Numbered from the stretch's first letter, positions 17,350 through 25,913 are shown. The stretch is 64,000 bases of DNA from Streptomyces cinnabarinus (GCF_027270315.1 NZ_CP114413.1:7254001-7318000), one strand, 5' to 3'. The notes: generated by a model not told the origin, from the letters alone. Program-made: numbers and translations.

Positions 17350-18390
17350 TCACCGGGAGCGCGTGGTGGCGGTCGGCCACAGGCGCTCGGTGTCGGAGAG
17401 ATCGCCGTTCAGGGCGAGGACGAGGCGGCCGGTGGTGTCCCGGTCGGGCACCCGCGGGTCGCCGAGGCCACGGGCGGTGGTGCCCACGCTCAGCGCACCG
17501 GCGGTGGCGTCCCGGCGCTTCCACGGATCGGGCCGGCCCGTGGACAGGTACAGCGAGCGCAGAACGGTGTTCAGGCGCGCGGCCGCTGATTCCGGATCGG
17601 TGGTGGGCGGGGGAGGATCCGGCTCGGGCCGTACGGACGCCTCCCACAGGGGACGCAGCTGCCCGGGGTCGACCCGGTACGCCTCGGCGAGGCGCTCGAT
17701 GACGGGCCAGGACGGGCGCCGCGTCCCCGCCGCGATCTTCGAGAGGTAGGACGGGGAGATCAGCGCGTAGTCGGCGATCTCCCGCATCGTCTGTCCGCTG
17801 CGGCGCTGGAGCCGCGAGATCCTGATGGCCAACTGATTGGCGGCGGCGTCCGGTTGGGGCAGGGGACCCGGCGGCGCCTCGGCGGAGCCCGGTGCGGTAC
17901 CGGCCGGCCACAGGGCGGCGCGCGGTGACGTACCGCGGGTGTGCGTGGCCACCGCCGCGCGTGCGTCCCGGTTCTTCTCCCAGCGCTCCAGCGCTTCGGC
18001 GGTCCACTTCTTGCGCAGCCGGTGCGAGCTGACACTCAGGGCGTCCCCCATGGCCTCCCAGGATTCGCCGCGGGCCCGGCCACGACGCACCAGTGCCGCC
18101 TCAAGGTCCTCGAACTGGCGCATGAGACCGGAGTACTTGTGCAGCAGGTGTGCGGAGGTGGTCTCCTCGTCGACGTCGGAGATCAGGTCTCCGGCCTGGT
18201 TCCGGACTTGGCGCCCGATCTCGACGACGGAGTCGTCGAGGGACGGATCGGGAGGAGGTGCCGGTTTGCGGCGCAGTGCGGCGCCGCACGAGGGGCTGCA
18301 GTACTTGGAGGGGCGGCCGGGGCTCACCTTCTTCTCGAACGTCCTGCCGCAGTTGGCGCAGCTCCTGGTGCGAGTGGCGGATGCTGCCAT
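17350..18390 (-). CDS. XRE-type regulator with N-terminal four-Cys zinc finger
   Basis: 346 residues from ATG 18390; the frame extends further upstream but that stretch lacks protein character. Residues about 10-35 hold a CxxC-x(17)-CxxxC finger (CANCGRTF ... KYCSPSCGAAL). A helical middle region (50-125) includes ALVRRGRARGESWEAMGDALSVSSHRLRKKW, which looks like a second DNA-binding helix pair. A canonical HTH follows at about 185-245 (GQTMREIADYALISPSYLSKIAAGTRRPSWPVIERLAEAYRVD). It probably forms an operon with the sigma-like gene. Targets unknown. Confidence 0.75.
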   Translation of the reverse strand: MAASATRTRSCANCGRTFEKKVSPGRPSKYCSPSCGAALRRKPAPPPDPSLDDSVVEIGRQVRNQAGDLISDVDEETTSAHLLHKYSGLMRQFEDLEAALVRRGRARGESWEAMGDALSVSSHRLRKKWTAEALERWEKNRDARAAVATHTRGTSPRAALWPAGTAPGSAEAPPGPLPQPDAAANQLAIRISRLQRRSGQTMREIADYALISPSYLSKIAAGTRRPSWPVIERLAEAYRVDPGQLRPLWEASVRPEPDPPPPTTDPESAAARLNTVLRSLYLSTGRPDPWKRRDATAGALSVGTTARGLGDPRVPDRDTTGRLVLALNGDLSDTERLWPTATTRSR

Positions 18391-18561
18391 CGTCCTTGCA
18401 GACCCTTTCGGGGGATGAACGGGCACGTATTTCGGGGAACCCGCGGGCCGTTGGCGGCCCTTTTCGCAGTAAATCGCGGTGCCCGTGCGATGAATGGGGG
18501 GTGCGGTGGCGGTGGCAGCCGGCCCTGGGCGTGCCACCGCCGTATGGCTGCTCGCGACTGC

Positions 18562-18834
18562 TCAGCCGACCTGAACTCGCCGGTGGACGGCTTGAGTTCC
18601 CCTGGCGACAGCAGCCGCGGTGATGACCGGCGCGGTCACCTGCCACCCCCCGGTCGTCCCCGCCGACGTGACGAGCGGCCCCACCGCCGGCGCGACGCGG
18701 AAGCCGCCTCGCACGGTGACAGCCAAGTCATCGGCCTGCGCGCAACCTGGGAGCGAAAACGGAGACATGATAATTTCAAGCTTCGTCGCCGCCGGCCCCT
18801 CGGGGCCGGGGAGACGATAGCGATTCCATGGCAT
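18562..18834 (-). CDS. Small ORF of unknown function (90 residues)
   Basis: ATG 18834 is preceded by AAAGGAAG with good spacing, one of the better ribosome sites in the region. From the internal Met at codon 23 the third codon positions are strongly G/C-biased, as expected for coding Streptomyces DNA. The product has a Val/Thr/Ala/Gly-rich C-terminal half (GGWQVTAPVITAAAVARGTQ). I recognise no domain. It could be a secreted or modified small peptide. It is co-oriented with the zinc-finger HTH gene 171 bases downstream. Confidence 0.45.
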   Translation of the reverse strand: MPWNRYRLPGPEGPAATKLEIIMSPFSLPGCAQADDLAVTVRGGFRVAPAVGPLVTSAGTTGGWQVTAPVITAAAVARGTQAVHRRVQVG

Positions 18835-18885
18835 CGAACTTCCTTTCGCGAAATGGTGCTGCGGATCGTGAATCTGATGTGACCG

Positions 18886-18924
18886 GCAGGCCCTGGCTCG
18901 GATTGGACCCCCGCCAGGGCCTGC
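18886..18924. repeat. Perfect 12-bp inverted repeat, attenuator or terminator candidate
   Basis: GCAGGCCCTGGC (18886-18897) and GCCAGGGCCTGC (18913-18924) flank a 15-base loop. On the minus strand it lies about 50 bases before the start of the 90-codon ORF, so it would sit in its 5' leader if transcription starts further upstream. No gene precedes it on the plus strand. Confidence 0.55.
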
Positions 18925-19125
18925 GGCTTCCCGGATTCAAACGCCGGTTCCCGGACACTACTTCGACCCCGGACTGTCGCGCCATCGCCACGGAAAGTTA
19001 TGGCCAGAGACAGCCACAGCGAGTCGACAAATCCCCGACGGCGACCGGGAAGCCGCTGCATAACGCACCTAAAAGCGCACGCTCCGGTTGCGAAAGAGAT
19101 CAATCAATGAACGAACAACAATGGT

Positions 19126-19155
19126 CATTAGATCGGTTAATGCCACGGATCGTGG
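19126..19155. promoter_or_regulatory. Two adjacent palindromes upstream of the GGT-like gene
   Basis: CATTA (19126-19130) and TAATG (19138-19142) form a 5-7-5 inverted repeat. It is directly followed by CCACGGATCGTGG (19143-19155), a 5-3-5 palindrome. Both are about 100-130 bases before the start at 19256 and could be regulator sites. Confidence 0.3.
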
Positions 19156-19255
19156 CGACCGGCGGCTGCGCTGATGACCGGTTCGGCCCGTGTGAACCCG
19201 GGAACCTGTTCGGATGTCGATCGCGACGTCCCAGTCAACTCCCGTGAGAGGCCCT

Positions 19256-21067
19256 ATGTTCACCACCCGCCCCACGCTCCAGGGCACCTTCGGCATGGTG
19301 TCCTCCACCCACTGGCTGGCCTCCCAGTCGGCGATGGCCGTCCTGGAGGACGGCGGGAACGCCTACGACGCCGCCGTGGCCGCAGCGTTCGTGCTGCACG
19401 TCGTCGAGCCGCACCTCAACGGCCCGGCCGGCGAGGTCCCGATGCTGCTCGCCCCGGCCGGCGGTGAGGCACGGGTGCTGTGCGGACAGGGCGTCACCCC
19501 GGCCGGTGCGACCGTCGCGCACTACCGAGGGCTCGGCCTGGACCTCGTCCCCGGCACCGGCCCCCTCGCCGCCGCCGTGCCCGGCGCCTTCGACGCCTGG
19601 CTGCTGCTGCTCCGCGACCACGGCACCAAGTCCCTCGCCGACGTCCTCAAGTACGCCATCGGCTACGCCGAACACGGGCACCCGCCCGTGGAGAACGTCG
19701 GCGCCACCGTCGAGGCGGTACGGGAGCTGTTCACGACGGAGTGGACGACATCGGCCGAGGTGTACCTGCCGGACGGACAACCGCCGCGCCCCGGCCGCCT
19801 GTTCCGCAACCCCGCCCTCGCCGCCACCTGGAAGCGCCTGCTCGCCGAGGTGGCCGGGGCGGGGGACCGGGAGGCGCGGATCGAGGCGGCCCGCCGGGTG
19901 TGGCGCACCGGATTCATCGCCGAGGCGCTCGTCCGGCAGGCCGCCAGGCCCACCCTCGACACCAGCGGCGAACGGCACACCGGCACCCTCACCGGCGACG
20001 ACCTCGCCGGGTGGTCCGCCACCTACGAGGCGCCGGTGACCTACGACTGGAACGGCTGGACCCTGTGCAAGGCCGGACCCTGGAGCCAGGGACCGGTGCT
20101 GCTCCAGCAGTTCGCCCTGCTCCGCGCCGAACTGCCCGCCCACGGCTCCGCCGACTACGTCCACCTGCTGATCGAGAACTGCAAGCTCGCCATGGCCGAC
20201 CGGGAGGCCTGGTACGGGGACGCGGCCGAGGTGCCGCTGGGCGAGCTGCTCTCCGAGGGGTACAACGCGGAGCGGCGGGCGCTCGTCGGCGACAAGGCGT
20301 CCTGTGAGCTCCGGCCCGGCAGCCCCGGGGGCCGTACGCCCCGGGTGAGCGCGTACGCGCGCGTGGTGCTCGACGAGGAGGCCACCGCGCCGGGCGCCGG
20401 TGAGCCGACGGTCGCCCGGTACCCGGTGCGGGGGGAGCCGGACGTCACCCCCGACGGCGTCACCCGTGGCGACACCTGCCACCTCGACATCGTCGACCGC
20501 TGGGGCAACATGATCGCGGCCACGCCCAGCGGGGGCTGGCTCCAGTCCAACCCCGTCGTGCCCGAACTGGGCTTCCCGCTCGGCACCCGGCTCCAGATGA
20601 CCTGGCTGGAGGAGGGCCTTCCGGCCACGCTGACCCCCGGGCGCCGCCCGCGCACCACCCTCTCGCCCTCCCTCGCCCTGCGCGACGGAGAACCCGTACT
20701 GGCCTTCGGTACGCCCGGCGGCGATCAGCAGGACCAGTGGCAGCTGCACTTCTTCCTGGGCGTCGCACTGCGCGAGCGGGTGCGCGGCGGACCGGACCTC
20801 CAGGGCGCGATCGACGCCCCGAACTGGCACAACGACAGCTTCCCCAGCTCCTTCCACCCGCGCGGGACGCGACCGGGCAGCGTCACCGTGGAGGCCCGCA
20901 CGGACCCCGAGGTGATCGAGGAGCTGATCGCGCGCGGGCACCGGGTGACCGTGGGGGATCCCTGGTCGGAGGGGCGGCTGTGCGCGGTGGCGCGGGATCC
21001 GCGGACCGGGGTGCTGTCGGCGGGGGCGAACCCGCGGGGCACGCAAGGGTACGCCGTGGGACGGTGA
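19256..21067 (+). CDS. Gamma-glutamyltransferase-family (Ntn hydrolase) protein
   Basis: 603 residues. The N-terminal GMVSSTHWLASQSAMAVLEDGGNAYDAAVAAAFVLHVVEPHLNGPAGE is the classic GGT opening. GDTCHLDIVDRWGNMIAATPSGG contains the Thr expected to become the catalytic N-terminus after self-cleavage (the T of GDTCH). ATG 19256 after AGAGG is preferred to an in-frame ATG at 19214. No signal peptide is evident, so it is probably cytoplasmic. Glutathione is absent from Streptomyces, so the natural substrate may be another gamma-glutamyl or acylated compound. Confidence 0.88.
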   Translation: MFTTRPTLQGTFGMVSSTHWLASQSAMAVLEDGGNAYDAAVAAAFVLHVVEPHLNGPAGEVPMLLAPAGGEARVLCGQGVTPAGATVAHYRGLGLDLVPGTGPLAAAVPGAFDAWLLLLRDHGTKSLADVLKYAIGYAEHGHPPVENVGATVEAVRELFTTEWTTSAEVYLPDGQPPRPGRLFRNPALAATWKRLLAEVAGAGDREARIEAARRVWRTGFIAEALVRQAARPTLDTSGERHTGTLTGDDLAGWSATYEAPVTYDWNGWTLCKAGPWSQGPVLLQQFALLRAELPAHGSADYVHLLIENCKLAMADREAWYGDAAEVPLGELLSEGYNAERRALVGDKASCELRPGSPGGRTPRVSAYARVVLDEEATAPGAGEPTVARYPVRGEPDVTPDGVTRGDTCHLDIVDRWGNMIAATPSGGWLQSNPVVPELGFPLGTRLQMTWLEEGLPATLTPGRRPRTTLSPSLALRDGEPVLAFGTPGGDQQDQWQLHFFLGVALRERVRGGPDLQGAIDAPNWHNDSFPSSFHPRGTRPGSVTVEARTDPEVIEELIARGHRVTVGDPWSEGRLCAVARDPRTGVLSAGANPRGTQGYAVGR

Positions 21068-21166
21068 CGTGGAACACTCGCGGCAAACCCGCGTATTCAT
21101 GCCGATTCCACCCGGCGTACACCACCCCGGCGAGGATTGTCAGTGCCGCATGTTCTTATGGGGGAC

Positions 21167-22012
21167 ATGATCGTAGACACGGAAACCATCGACGAGTTTC
21201 TCGCTCGGCGCTCCTCCGACGTGGAGGAAGCCGTCCGCCAGGCCGCTGCTCTGGAAATCATGCCGCGCTGGCGCAGGCTCGCCGCGCACGAGGTCGACCA
21301 GAAGAGCGGCCCCCACGACCTGGTGACCGACGCCGACCGAAGGGCCGAGCAGTACCTCACCGGGGCGCTCGGCGCGCTGCTGCCCGGCTCCGTCGTGGTC
21401 GGCGAGGAGGCGGTGCACGCCGACCCCGCGACCTACGGCGCGCTCCAGGGCGCCGCGCCGGTCTGGATAGTCGACCCCGTCGACGGCACCCGCCAGTTCG
21501 TGCACGGCGACCCCGGCTTCTGCACCCTGGTCGCCCTGGTCCAGCACGGCGAACTGCTCGCCTCCTGGACCTACGCCCCGGCCCGCGACCAACTGGCCAC
21601 CGCGATACGCGGCAAGGGCGCCTTCCTCGACGGCGAGCGCCTGAACTCCGGTGCCCCGGACCCCGGCCGCGACCTCCGCGTGGCCACCTCCCACCCCGAC
21701 TACACCACCGACGACCAGAAGCACGCCCTGCGCGGCCTGTGGACCGACGGCGTGGCACCGCGCCCCTGCGGCTCGGCGGGCCTGGAGTATCTCGCCGTGG
21801 CCCGGGGCGAGTCGGACGCCGTCGCCTTCAGCTGGGAGGCGGCCTGGGACCACGCGGCGGGCCTGCTCCTGGTGGAGGAGGCGGGCGGCACCCACCTGAC
21901 CGTGAGCGGCGACCCCTTCCGGGTAACAGGCGGAAACGCCCTGCCGTTCACGGCGGCAAGGGACGAGGCGACGGCACGAAGGGTGCAGGCACTGCTGACT
22001 GGCGCCGCCTGA
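21167..22012 (+). CDS. Inositol-monophosphatase-family phosphatase
   Basis: 281 residues. The metal-binding signatures are all present: GEEAVH, WIVDPVDGTRQFVHGDPGFC and WEAAWDHAAGLLLVEEAGG. Close relatives hydrolyse inositol-1-phosphate, histidinol phosphate or 3'-phosphoadenosine phosphate, and the sequence alone does not decide between these. The start is uncertain: ATG 21167 fits the family length, while GTG 21143 has a GAGG seven bases upstream. Confidence 0.88.
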   Translation: MIVDTETIDEFLARRSSDVEEAVRQAAALEIMPRWRRLAAHEVDQKSGPHDLVTDADRRAEQYLTGALGALLPGSVVVGEEAVHADPATYGALQGAAPVWIVDPVDGTRQFVHGDPGFCTLVALVQHGELLASWTYAPARDQLATAIRGKGAFLDGERLNSGAPDPGRDLRVATSHPDYTTDDQKHALRGLWTDGVAPRPCGSAGLEYLAVARGESDAVAFSWEAAWDHAAGLLLVEEAGGTHLTVSGDPFRVTGGNALPFTAARDEATARRVQALLTGAA

Positions 22013-22050
22013 TCCCACCCAAGGGCGCGGGGAACTGCGCGACCGGCCCC
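22012..22050 (+). repeat. Dispersed intergenic repeat, copy 2
   Basis: The segment starting ATCCCACCCAAGGGCGCGGG and continuing with GAACTGCGCGACCGGCCCCC matches 3445-3490 with few differences. It begins on the last base of the phosphatase stop codon. It lies between unrelated genes, so it is a mobile or conserved intergenic element rather than gene-specific. Confidence 0.6.
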
Positions 22051-22153
22051 CATGCACCCGCAGCCGCAATGCAACGGTCCGCCCCGAGCCATGAGGCGCA
22101 CCCGGCATATCCTGACCCTGAGTGGCCATCCGGCTGACGAAGGGGACCGAATC

Positions 22154-23572
22154 GTGCCGTCCATGCTCGACGCAGTCGTGGTGGGTGCGGGACCGAACGG
22201 CCTGACCGCCGCCGTGGAGCTGGCCCGCCGCGGCCACTCCGTGGCGCTGTTCGAGGCGAAGGACACCGTGGGCGGAGGCGCCCGCACCGAGGAGCTCACC
22301 CTCCCCGGCTTCCGCCACGACCCGTGTTCCGCCGCGCACCCCCTCGGCATCAACTCCCCCGCGTTCCGCGCCCTGCCGCTCCAGGAGTACGGCCTGGAGT
22401 GGCTGCACGCGGAGCTGCCGATGGCGCACCCGTTCCCCGACGGCACCGCCGCCGTGCTGTCCCGCTCGGTCGGGGAGACCGCCGCCTCCTTCGGCGCCCG
22501 GGACGCGGGGACGTACCGCAGGCTGGTCGAGCCGTTCCTGCCCCGATGGGACGCCCTGGCCCGGGACTTCATGTCCCTGCCGCTGACCGCCCTGCCCCGC
22601 GACCCGGTCACCCTCGCCCGCTTCGGCCTCGTCGGTCTGCCCCCGTCGAGCTGGCTCACCCGCCGCTTCCAGGGAGAGCGCGCGAAGACCCTGTTCGCCG
22701 GACTCGTGGCGCACGTCATGGCCCCGCTGAACGGCTTCGCGACCGGTGCCGTCGGCCTGGTCTTCGCCCTGGCCGCGCACGCCCGGGGCTGGCCGGTGGC
22801 CAAGGGCGGCTCCCAGGCGATCTCCGACGCGCTGGCCGCGTACCTCAAGGACCTCGGCGGCTCGATCCACACCGACTACGAGGTCAAGCGCCTCGACGAT
22901 CTGCCGCCCGCACGGTCGTACATCTTCGACACCTCGCCCACCGCGCTGGCCCGGATCGCCGGCTTCGGCCGCTACTACGAGCGCTACCGCTACGGCGCGG
23001 GCGTCTTCAAGATCGACTACGCGCTGGACGGACCGGTGCCCTGGACCGCGGCGGAGGCCCGCCGCGCGGGGACGGTGCAGATCGGCGCCGGCAGCGCGGA
23101 GATCGGCACCGCGCTGCGCGCCGCGTCCCGGGAGGGCCGGGCGCCCGACCGGCCGTTCATGATCACCGTCCAGCCGAGTGTCGTCGACCCGAGCCGGGCC
23201 CCCGCCGGACAGCAGGTGTTCTGGGCCTACGCCCATGTGCCCAACGGCTGGACCGGCGACCTCACGGACACGATGGAGCGCCAACTGGAGCGCTTCGCCC
23301 CGGGGTTCCGCGACCGCGTCCTCGCCCGTGCCGTCGCGGGCCCGCCCGAACTCGCCGCCCGCAACGCCAACTATGTCGGCGGCGACATCGGCTCCGGCGC
23401 GGCCTCCGGACTCCAGCTGATGCTGCGGCCCAGACTGTCGCTGTTCCCGTACAGCACCCCGCATCCGGCCGTCTTCATCTGTTCCTCGGCCACCCCGCCC
23501 GGACCCGGTGTGCACGGGATGTCGGGGCACAACGCGGCGAAGGCCGTCTGGAGAAGGCTGAGGCAGACATGA
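22154..23572 (+). CDS. Phytoene-desaturase-like FAD oxidoreductase
   Basis: 472 residues. The N-terminal dinucleotide fold is VVVGAGPNGLTAAVELARRGHSVALFEAKDTVGGGARTEEL and the C-terminal FAD motif is around YSTPHPAVFICSSATPPGPGVHGMSGHNAAKAV. The family is NAD(P)/FAD-dependent amine oxidase or carotenoid desaturase-like, but no carotenoid gene is nearby, so the substrate is unknown. GTG 22154 follows AAGGGGA; ATG 22163 is the alternative. The stop overlaps the macro-domain gene start (ATGA), indicating coupled expression. Confidence 0.85.
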   Translation: MPSMLDAVVVGAGPNGLTAAVELARRGHSVALFEAKDTVGGGARTEELTLPGFRHDPCSAAHPLGINSPAFRALPLQEYGLEWLHAELPMAHPFPDGTAAVLSRSVGETAASFGARDAGTYRRLVEPFLPRWDALARDFMSLPLTALPRDPVTLARFGLVGLPPSSWLTRRFQGERAKTLFAGLVAHVMAPLNGFATGAVGLVFALAAHARGWPVAKGGSQAISDALAAYLKDLGGSIHTDYEVKRLDDLPPARSYIFDTSPTALARIAGFGRYYERYRYGAGVFKIDYALDGPVPWTAAEARRAGTVQIGAGSAEIGTALRAASREGRAPDRPFMITVQPSVVDPSRAPAGQQVFWAYAHVPNGWTGDLTDTMERQLERFAPGFRDRVLARAVAGPPELAARNANYVGGDIGSGAASGLQLMLRPRLSLFPYSTPHPAVFICSSATPPGPGVHGMSGHNAAKAVWRRLRQT

Positions 23573-24078
23573 CCACCATCACGCTCGTCCAGGGCGACAT
23601 CACCCGCCAGAGCGTCGACGCCATCGTGAACGCCGCCAACTCCTCCCTGCTCGGCGGGGGCGGAGTGGACGGCGCCATCCACCGCCGTGGCGGCCCCGAG
23701 ATCCTGGCGGAATGCCGCAAGCTGCGCGCCTCGCACTACGGCAAGGGCCTGCCCACGGGCCAGGCCGTCGCCACGACGGCGGGCAAGCTGGACGCCCGCT
23801 GGGTGATCCACACCGTCGGCCCCGTCTTCAGCGACACCGAGGACCGCTCCGGCCTGCTCGCCTCCTGCTACCGCGAATCCCTGCGCGTGGCCGACGAGCT
23901 GGGCGCCCGCACCGTGGCCTTCCCGGCCGTCTCCACCGGCGTCTACCGCTGGCCGATGCGGGACGCGGCCCGGATCGCGATGGAGACCGTACGGTCCGCG
24001 CGGACCGAGGTCGAGGAGGTGACGTTCGTCCTCTTCGACGAGCGGGCCCACGAGGCGTTCGCCGCACAGCTCTCCTGA
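23569..24078 (+). CDS. Macro-domain O-acetyl-ADP-ribose deacetylase (MacroD type)
   Basis: 169 residues, a complete stand-alone macro domain. Motifs are VQGDITRQSVDAIVNAANSSLLGGGGVDGAIHRRGG (with the Asn and Asp used by MacroD hydrolases) and FPAVSTGVYRWP. Family knowledge: removes the acetyl group from the sirtuin product O-acetyl-ADP-ribose and cleaves mono-ADP-ribose from acidic side chains. A sirtuin, a NUDIX hydrolase and an ADP-ribosylglycohydrolase are encoded about 10 kb away. It is coupled to the oxidoreductase gene. Confidence 0.93.
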   Translation: MTTITLVQGDITRQSVDAIVNAANSSLLGGGGVDGAIHRRGGPEILAECRKLRASHYGKGLPTGQAVATTAGKLDARWVIHTVGPVFSDTEDRSGLLASCYRESLRVADELGARTVAFPAVSTGVYRWPMRDAARIAMETVRSARTEVEEVTFVLFDERAHEAFAAQLS

Positions 24079-24158
24079 AGGTCTGACCCGCCGCCGTTCG
24101 AAGCGGCGCCGGACACCCTCTGTCACCCGGACGGCCCGCCGCGGTCGCCGCCCTCCCG

Positions 24159-24184
24159 CCCCCGGGGTCTGCTGACCCCAGGGG
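24159..24184. terminator. Strong hairpin before the membrane-protein gene
   Basis: CCCCCGGGGTC (24159-24169) pairs with GACCCCAGGGG (24174-24184) with one mismatch and a TGCT loop. It ends a few bases before the AGGAGGGAG ribosome site of the next gene, 80 bases after the macro-domain gene. It could terminate that gene or fold in the next gene's leader. Confidence 0.5.
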
Positions 24185-24202
24185 CGCAGGAGGGAGAACG
24201 GC

Positions 24203-25507
24203 ATGGCGGGCGACGCGGAAACCCCGGACGGCTCTCAGGCCGAGCTGGAACGGCTGCGGGCGCGGGTTGCCGCGCTGGAGGCGGAACAGACGGCGCGGCC
24301 GAAGCGGCACTGGGTCCGGTCGACACTCGCCGCCGTGCTGATCGTCCTCGGCTGCATCCTCGCCCCGCTGGGCGCCGTCGCCGCCTGGACCGCCTCCATC
24401 GCGGGGGACACCGACCGCTACGTCGACACGGTCGAGCCGCTCGCCCGTGACCGGGACGTCCAGAACGCCGTCGCGACCCGGGTCACCGACGCCGTGATGG
24501 ATCGCCTGGACCTGACCGCGCTGCTCTCCCAGACCCCGGTCGCCGACCGGCCGCTGGTGGAGAAGGCGCTCGGCAAGCTCGGCCCCTCGCTGGAGGACGC
24601 GGTCGCCAGCTTCGTCCACGACAAGGCGCAGGCGGTCGTCGCCTCGGACGCCTTCGACCGGATCTGGACCGAGGCCAACCGCCGGGCCCACGACGCCGTC
24701 GTCAAGGCGCTGACCGGCGAGGGCGGCGGCGCTGTGAAGGTCGAGAACGACACGGTGACCCTGGACCTCGGGCCGGTCGTCGAACGGGTCAAGGAGCGCC
24801 TCGTCGACGAGGGCATGACCGTGGCCGGGAACATCCCCGAGATCCACACCGACATCACGGTCGTCCAGTCCGAGGACATCGGCCGGGCCCGTACCGGATT
24901 CCGGCTGCTCCAGCTCGTCGGATTCTGGCTGCCGGTCATCTCGTTGGCGCTGATCGTGGGCGGGGTACTGCTCGCCACGCACCGTCGCCGGGCCCTGGTC
25001 GCCGGCGCGCTCGGCTTCGCCTTCGCCGTAGGGCTGCTCGGTCTCGCCCTGACCGTCTTCCGGACGGTGTACCTGGACGCCCTGCCCTCCGGCGTCTCCC
25101 AGCCCGCCGCCGAGTCGATCTACGACACGCTGATCCGGTATCTGCGCACCGGCGTGCGGGTGTCGATCGCCGTGGGTGTCGTGGTCGCCCTCGCCGCCTG
25201 GCTCACCGGACCCGGCCGTCGGGCCACGTTCGTCCGGCAGCTGTGGTACTCGGGCATCGCGGCCGTCCGCTCGACGGCCGAACGGGCGGGGATGCGCACG
25301 GGCCGGGTTGGCCGCTTCGTCCACCGGTACCGCACCTGGATCTGCTGGCTGCTGGTGGTCGCGGCGCTGCTGGCGATCGCCCTGTGGCCGTACCCGACCG
25401 GCGCGGTCGTGATCGGCCTGGCCCTCGCACTGCTCTTCGCCCTGGCGGTCGTCGACTTCGTGGCGGAGGACGAGGCCGCGACGGAGGATTCGACGAAGGC
25501 GACGTAG
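24203..25507 (+). CDS. Multi-pass membrane protein of unknown function
   Basis: 434 residues. A short N-terminal coiled coil (QAELERLRARVAALEAEQ) is followed by one membrane helix at about 38-60. A large, probably extracytoplasmic domain spans about 65-230, rich in charged residues and predicted mostly helical. Five further helices lie between about 232 and 418. The ATG has AGGAGGGAG upstream. Similar proteins occur widely in Streptomyces as uncharacterised integral membrane proteins. It is convergent with the nmtR-like gene, 3 bases apart. Confidence 0.8.
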   Translation: MAGDAETPDGSQAELERLRARVAALEAEQTARPKRHWVRSTLAAVLIVLGCILAPLGAVAAWTASIAGDTDRYVDTVEPLARDRDVQNAVATRVTDAVMDRLDLTALLSQTPVADRPLVEKALGKLGPSLEDAVASFVHDKAQAVVASDAFDRIWTEANRRAHDAVVKALTGEGGGAVKVENDTVTLDLGPVVERVKERLVDEGMTVAGNIPEIHTDITVVQSEDIGRARTGFRLLQLVGFWLPVISLALIVGGVLLATHRRRALVAGALGFAFAVGLLGLALTVFRTVYLDALPSGVSQPAAESIYDTLIRYLRTGVRVSIAVGVVVALAAWLTGPGRRATFVRQLWYSGIAAVRSTAERAGMRTGRVGRFVHRYRTWICWLLVVAALLAIALWPYPTGAVVIGLALALLFALAVVDFVAEDEAATEDSTKAT

Positions 25508-25510
25508 CGG

Positions 25511-25867
25511 TCAGTCCGCCGTGTCGCTGATCCCCAGCCGCAGATGCTCCACGTGATAGACGGCCTGGTCGAGGAGTTCGGCGACATGGTGGTCGTGCAG
25601 CGTGTAGACCACCGACCGGCCGCGCCGCTCGCCGACCACCAGGCCCAGATTGCGCAGCAGCCGCAGCTGGTGCGAGCAGGCGGACTGCTCCATGCCCACC
25701 TCGGCGGCCAACTCGGTGGCCGGGAGCGGGCCTTCGCGCAGCCGGGCCAGGATCAGCAGCCGGGAGGGGGTGGACAGGGCCTGGAGGGTGGTCGCCACCT
25801 TCGCGACGTTGTCCGCGTCCAGGCGCACGCGCTCTTCGTCGGTGGTGGTGACGGCTCCATGACCCAT
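25511..25867 (-). CDS. nmtR: ArsR/SmtB-family nickel/cobalt sensor, NmtR-like
   Basis: 118 residues, a winged-helix dimer repressor. The DNA-reading helix is in MEQSACSHQLRLLRNLGLV. The alpha-5 metal site has D92, H94, H105 and H108, matching the D-x-H-x10-H-x2-H nickel/cobalt ligands of M. tuberculosis NmtR. The N-terminus MGHG is also that of NmtR, where it completes the metal site. In NmtR, metal binding releases DNA and opens expression of the neighbouring efflux ATPase. The divergent P1B4 ATPase here makes this almost certain. Confidence 0.9.
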   Translation of the reverse strand: MGHGAVTTTDEERVRLDADNVAKVATTLQALSTPSRLLILARLREGPLPATELAAEVGMEQSACSHQLRLLRNLGLVVGERRGRSVVYTLHDHHVAELLDQAVYHVEHLRLGISDTAD

Positions 25868-25888
25868 GGGCGTATCCTACCCATCACG

Positions 25889-25913
25889 TATGAATAGATG
25901 AATGAGTCTTCAT
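25889..25913. promoter_or_regulatory. Candidate NmtR operator in the divergent promoter
   Basis: ATGAA at 25890-25894 and TTCAT at 25909-25913 form an imperfect inverted repeat, with a second ATGAA inside (25899-25903). It is the only A/T-rich stretch in the 44-68 base gap between sensor and ATPase. SmtB/ArsR operators are typically A/T-rich inverted repeats with ATGAA-like arms. A -10-like TATGAA at 25889-25894 would be covered by the repressor. Confidence 0.55.

Larger units (their letters stand above)
18835..19255. other. Gene-free divergent intergenic region
   Basis: 421 bases with no convincing gene; short ORFs here lack codon bias. Base composition is clearly less G/C-rich than the surroundings. 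It holds a perfect 12-bp inverted repeat (18886-18897 with 18913-18924), two short palindromes at 19126-19155, and presumably the promoters for the 90-codon ORF leftward and the gamma-glutamyltransferase gene rightward. Confidence 0.6.

Noticed and set aside
18828..19247. 139-codon ORF in the gene-free region
   Set aside because: No ribosome site, poor third-position G/C and no protein-like pattern; it overlaps hairpins and palindromes.
21140..23530. 796-codon antisense ORF over the phosphatase and FAD oxidoreductase genes
   Set aside because: It crosses two well-supported genes and an intergenic repeat, is Gly/Gln/Arg/Val-rich without recognisable domains, and mirrors sense codon bias.
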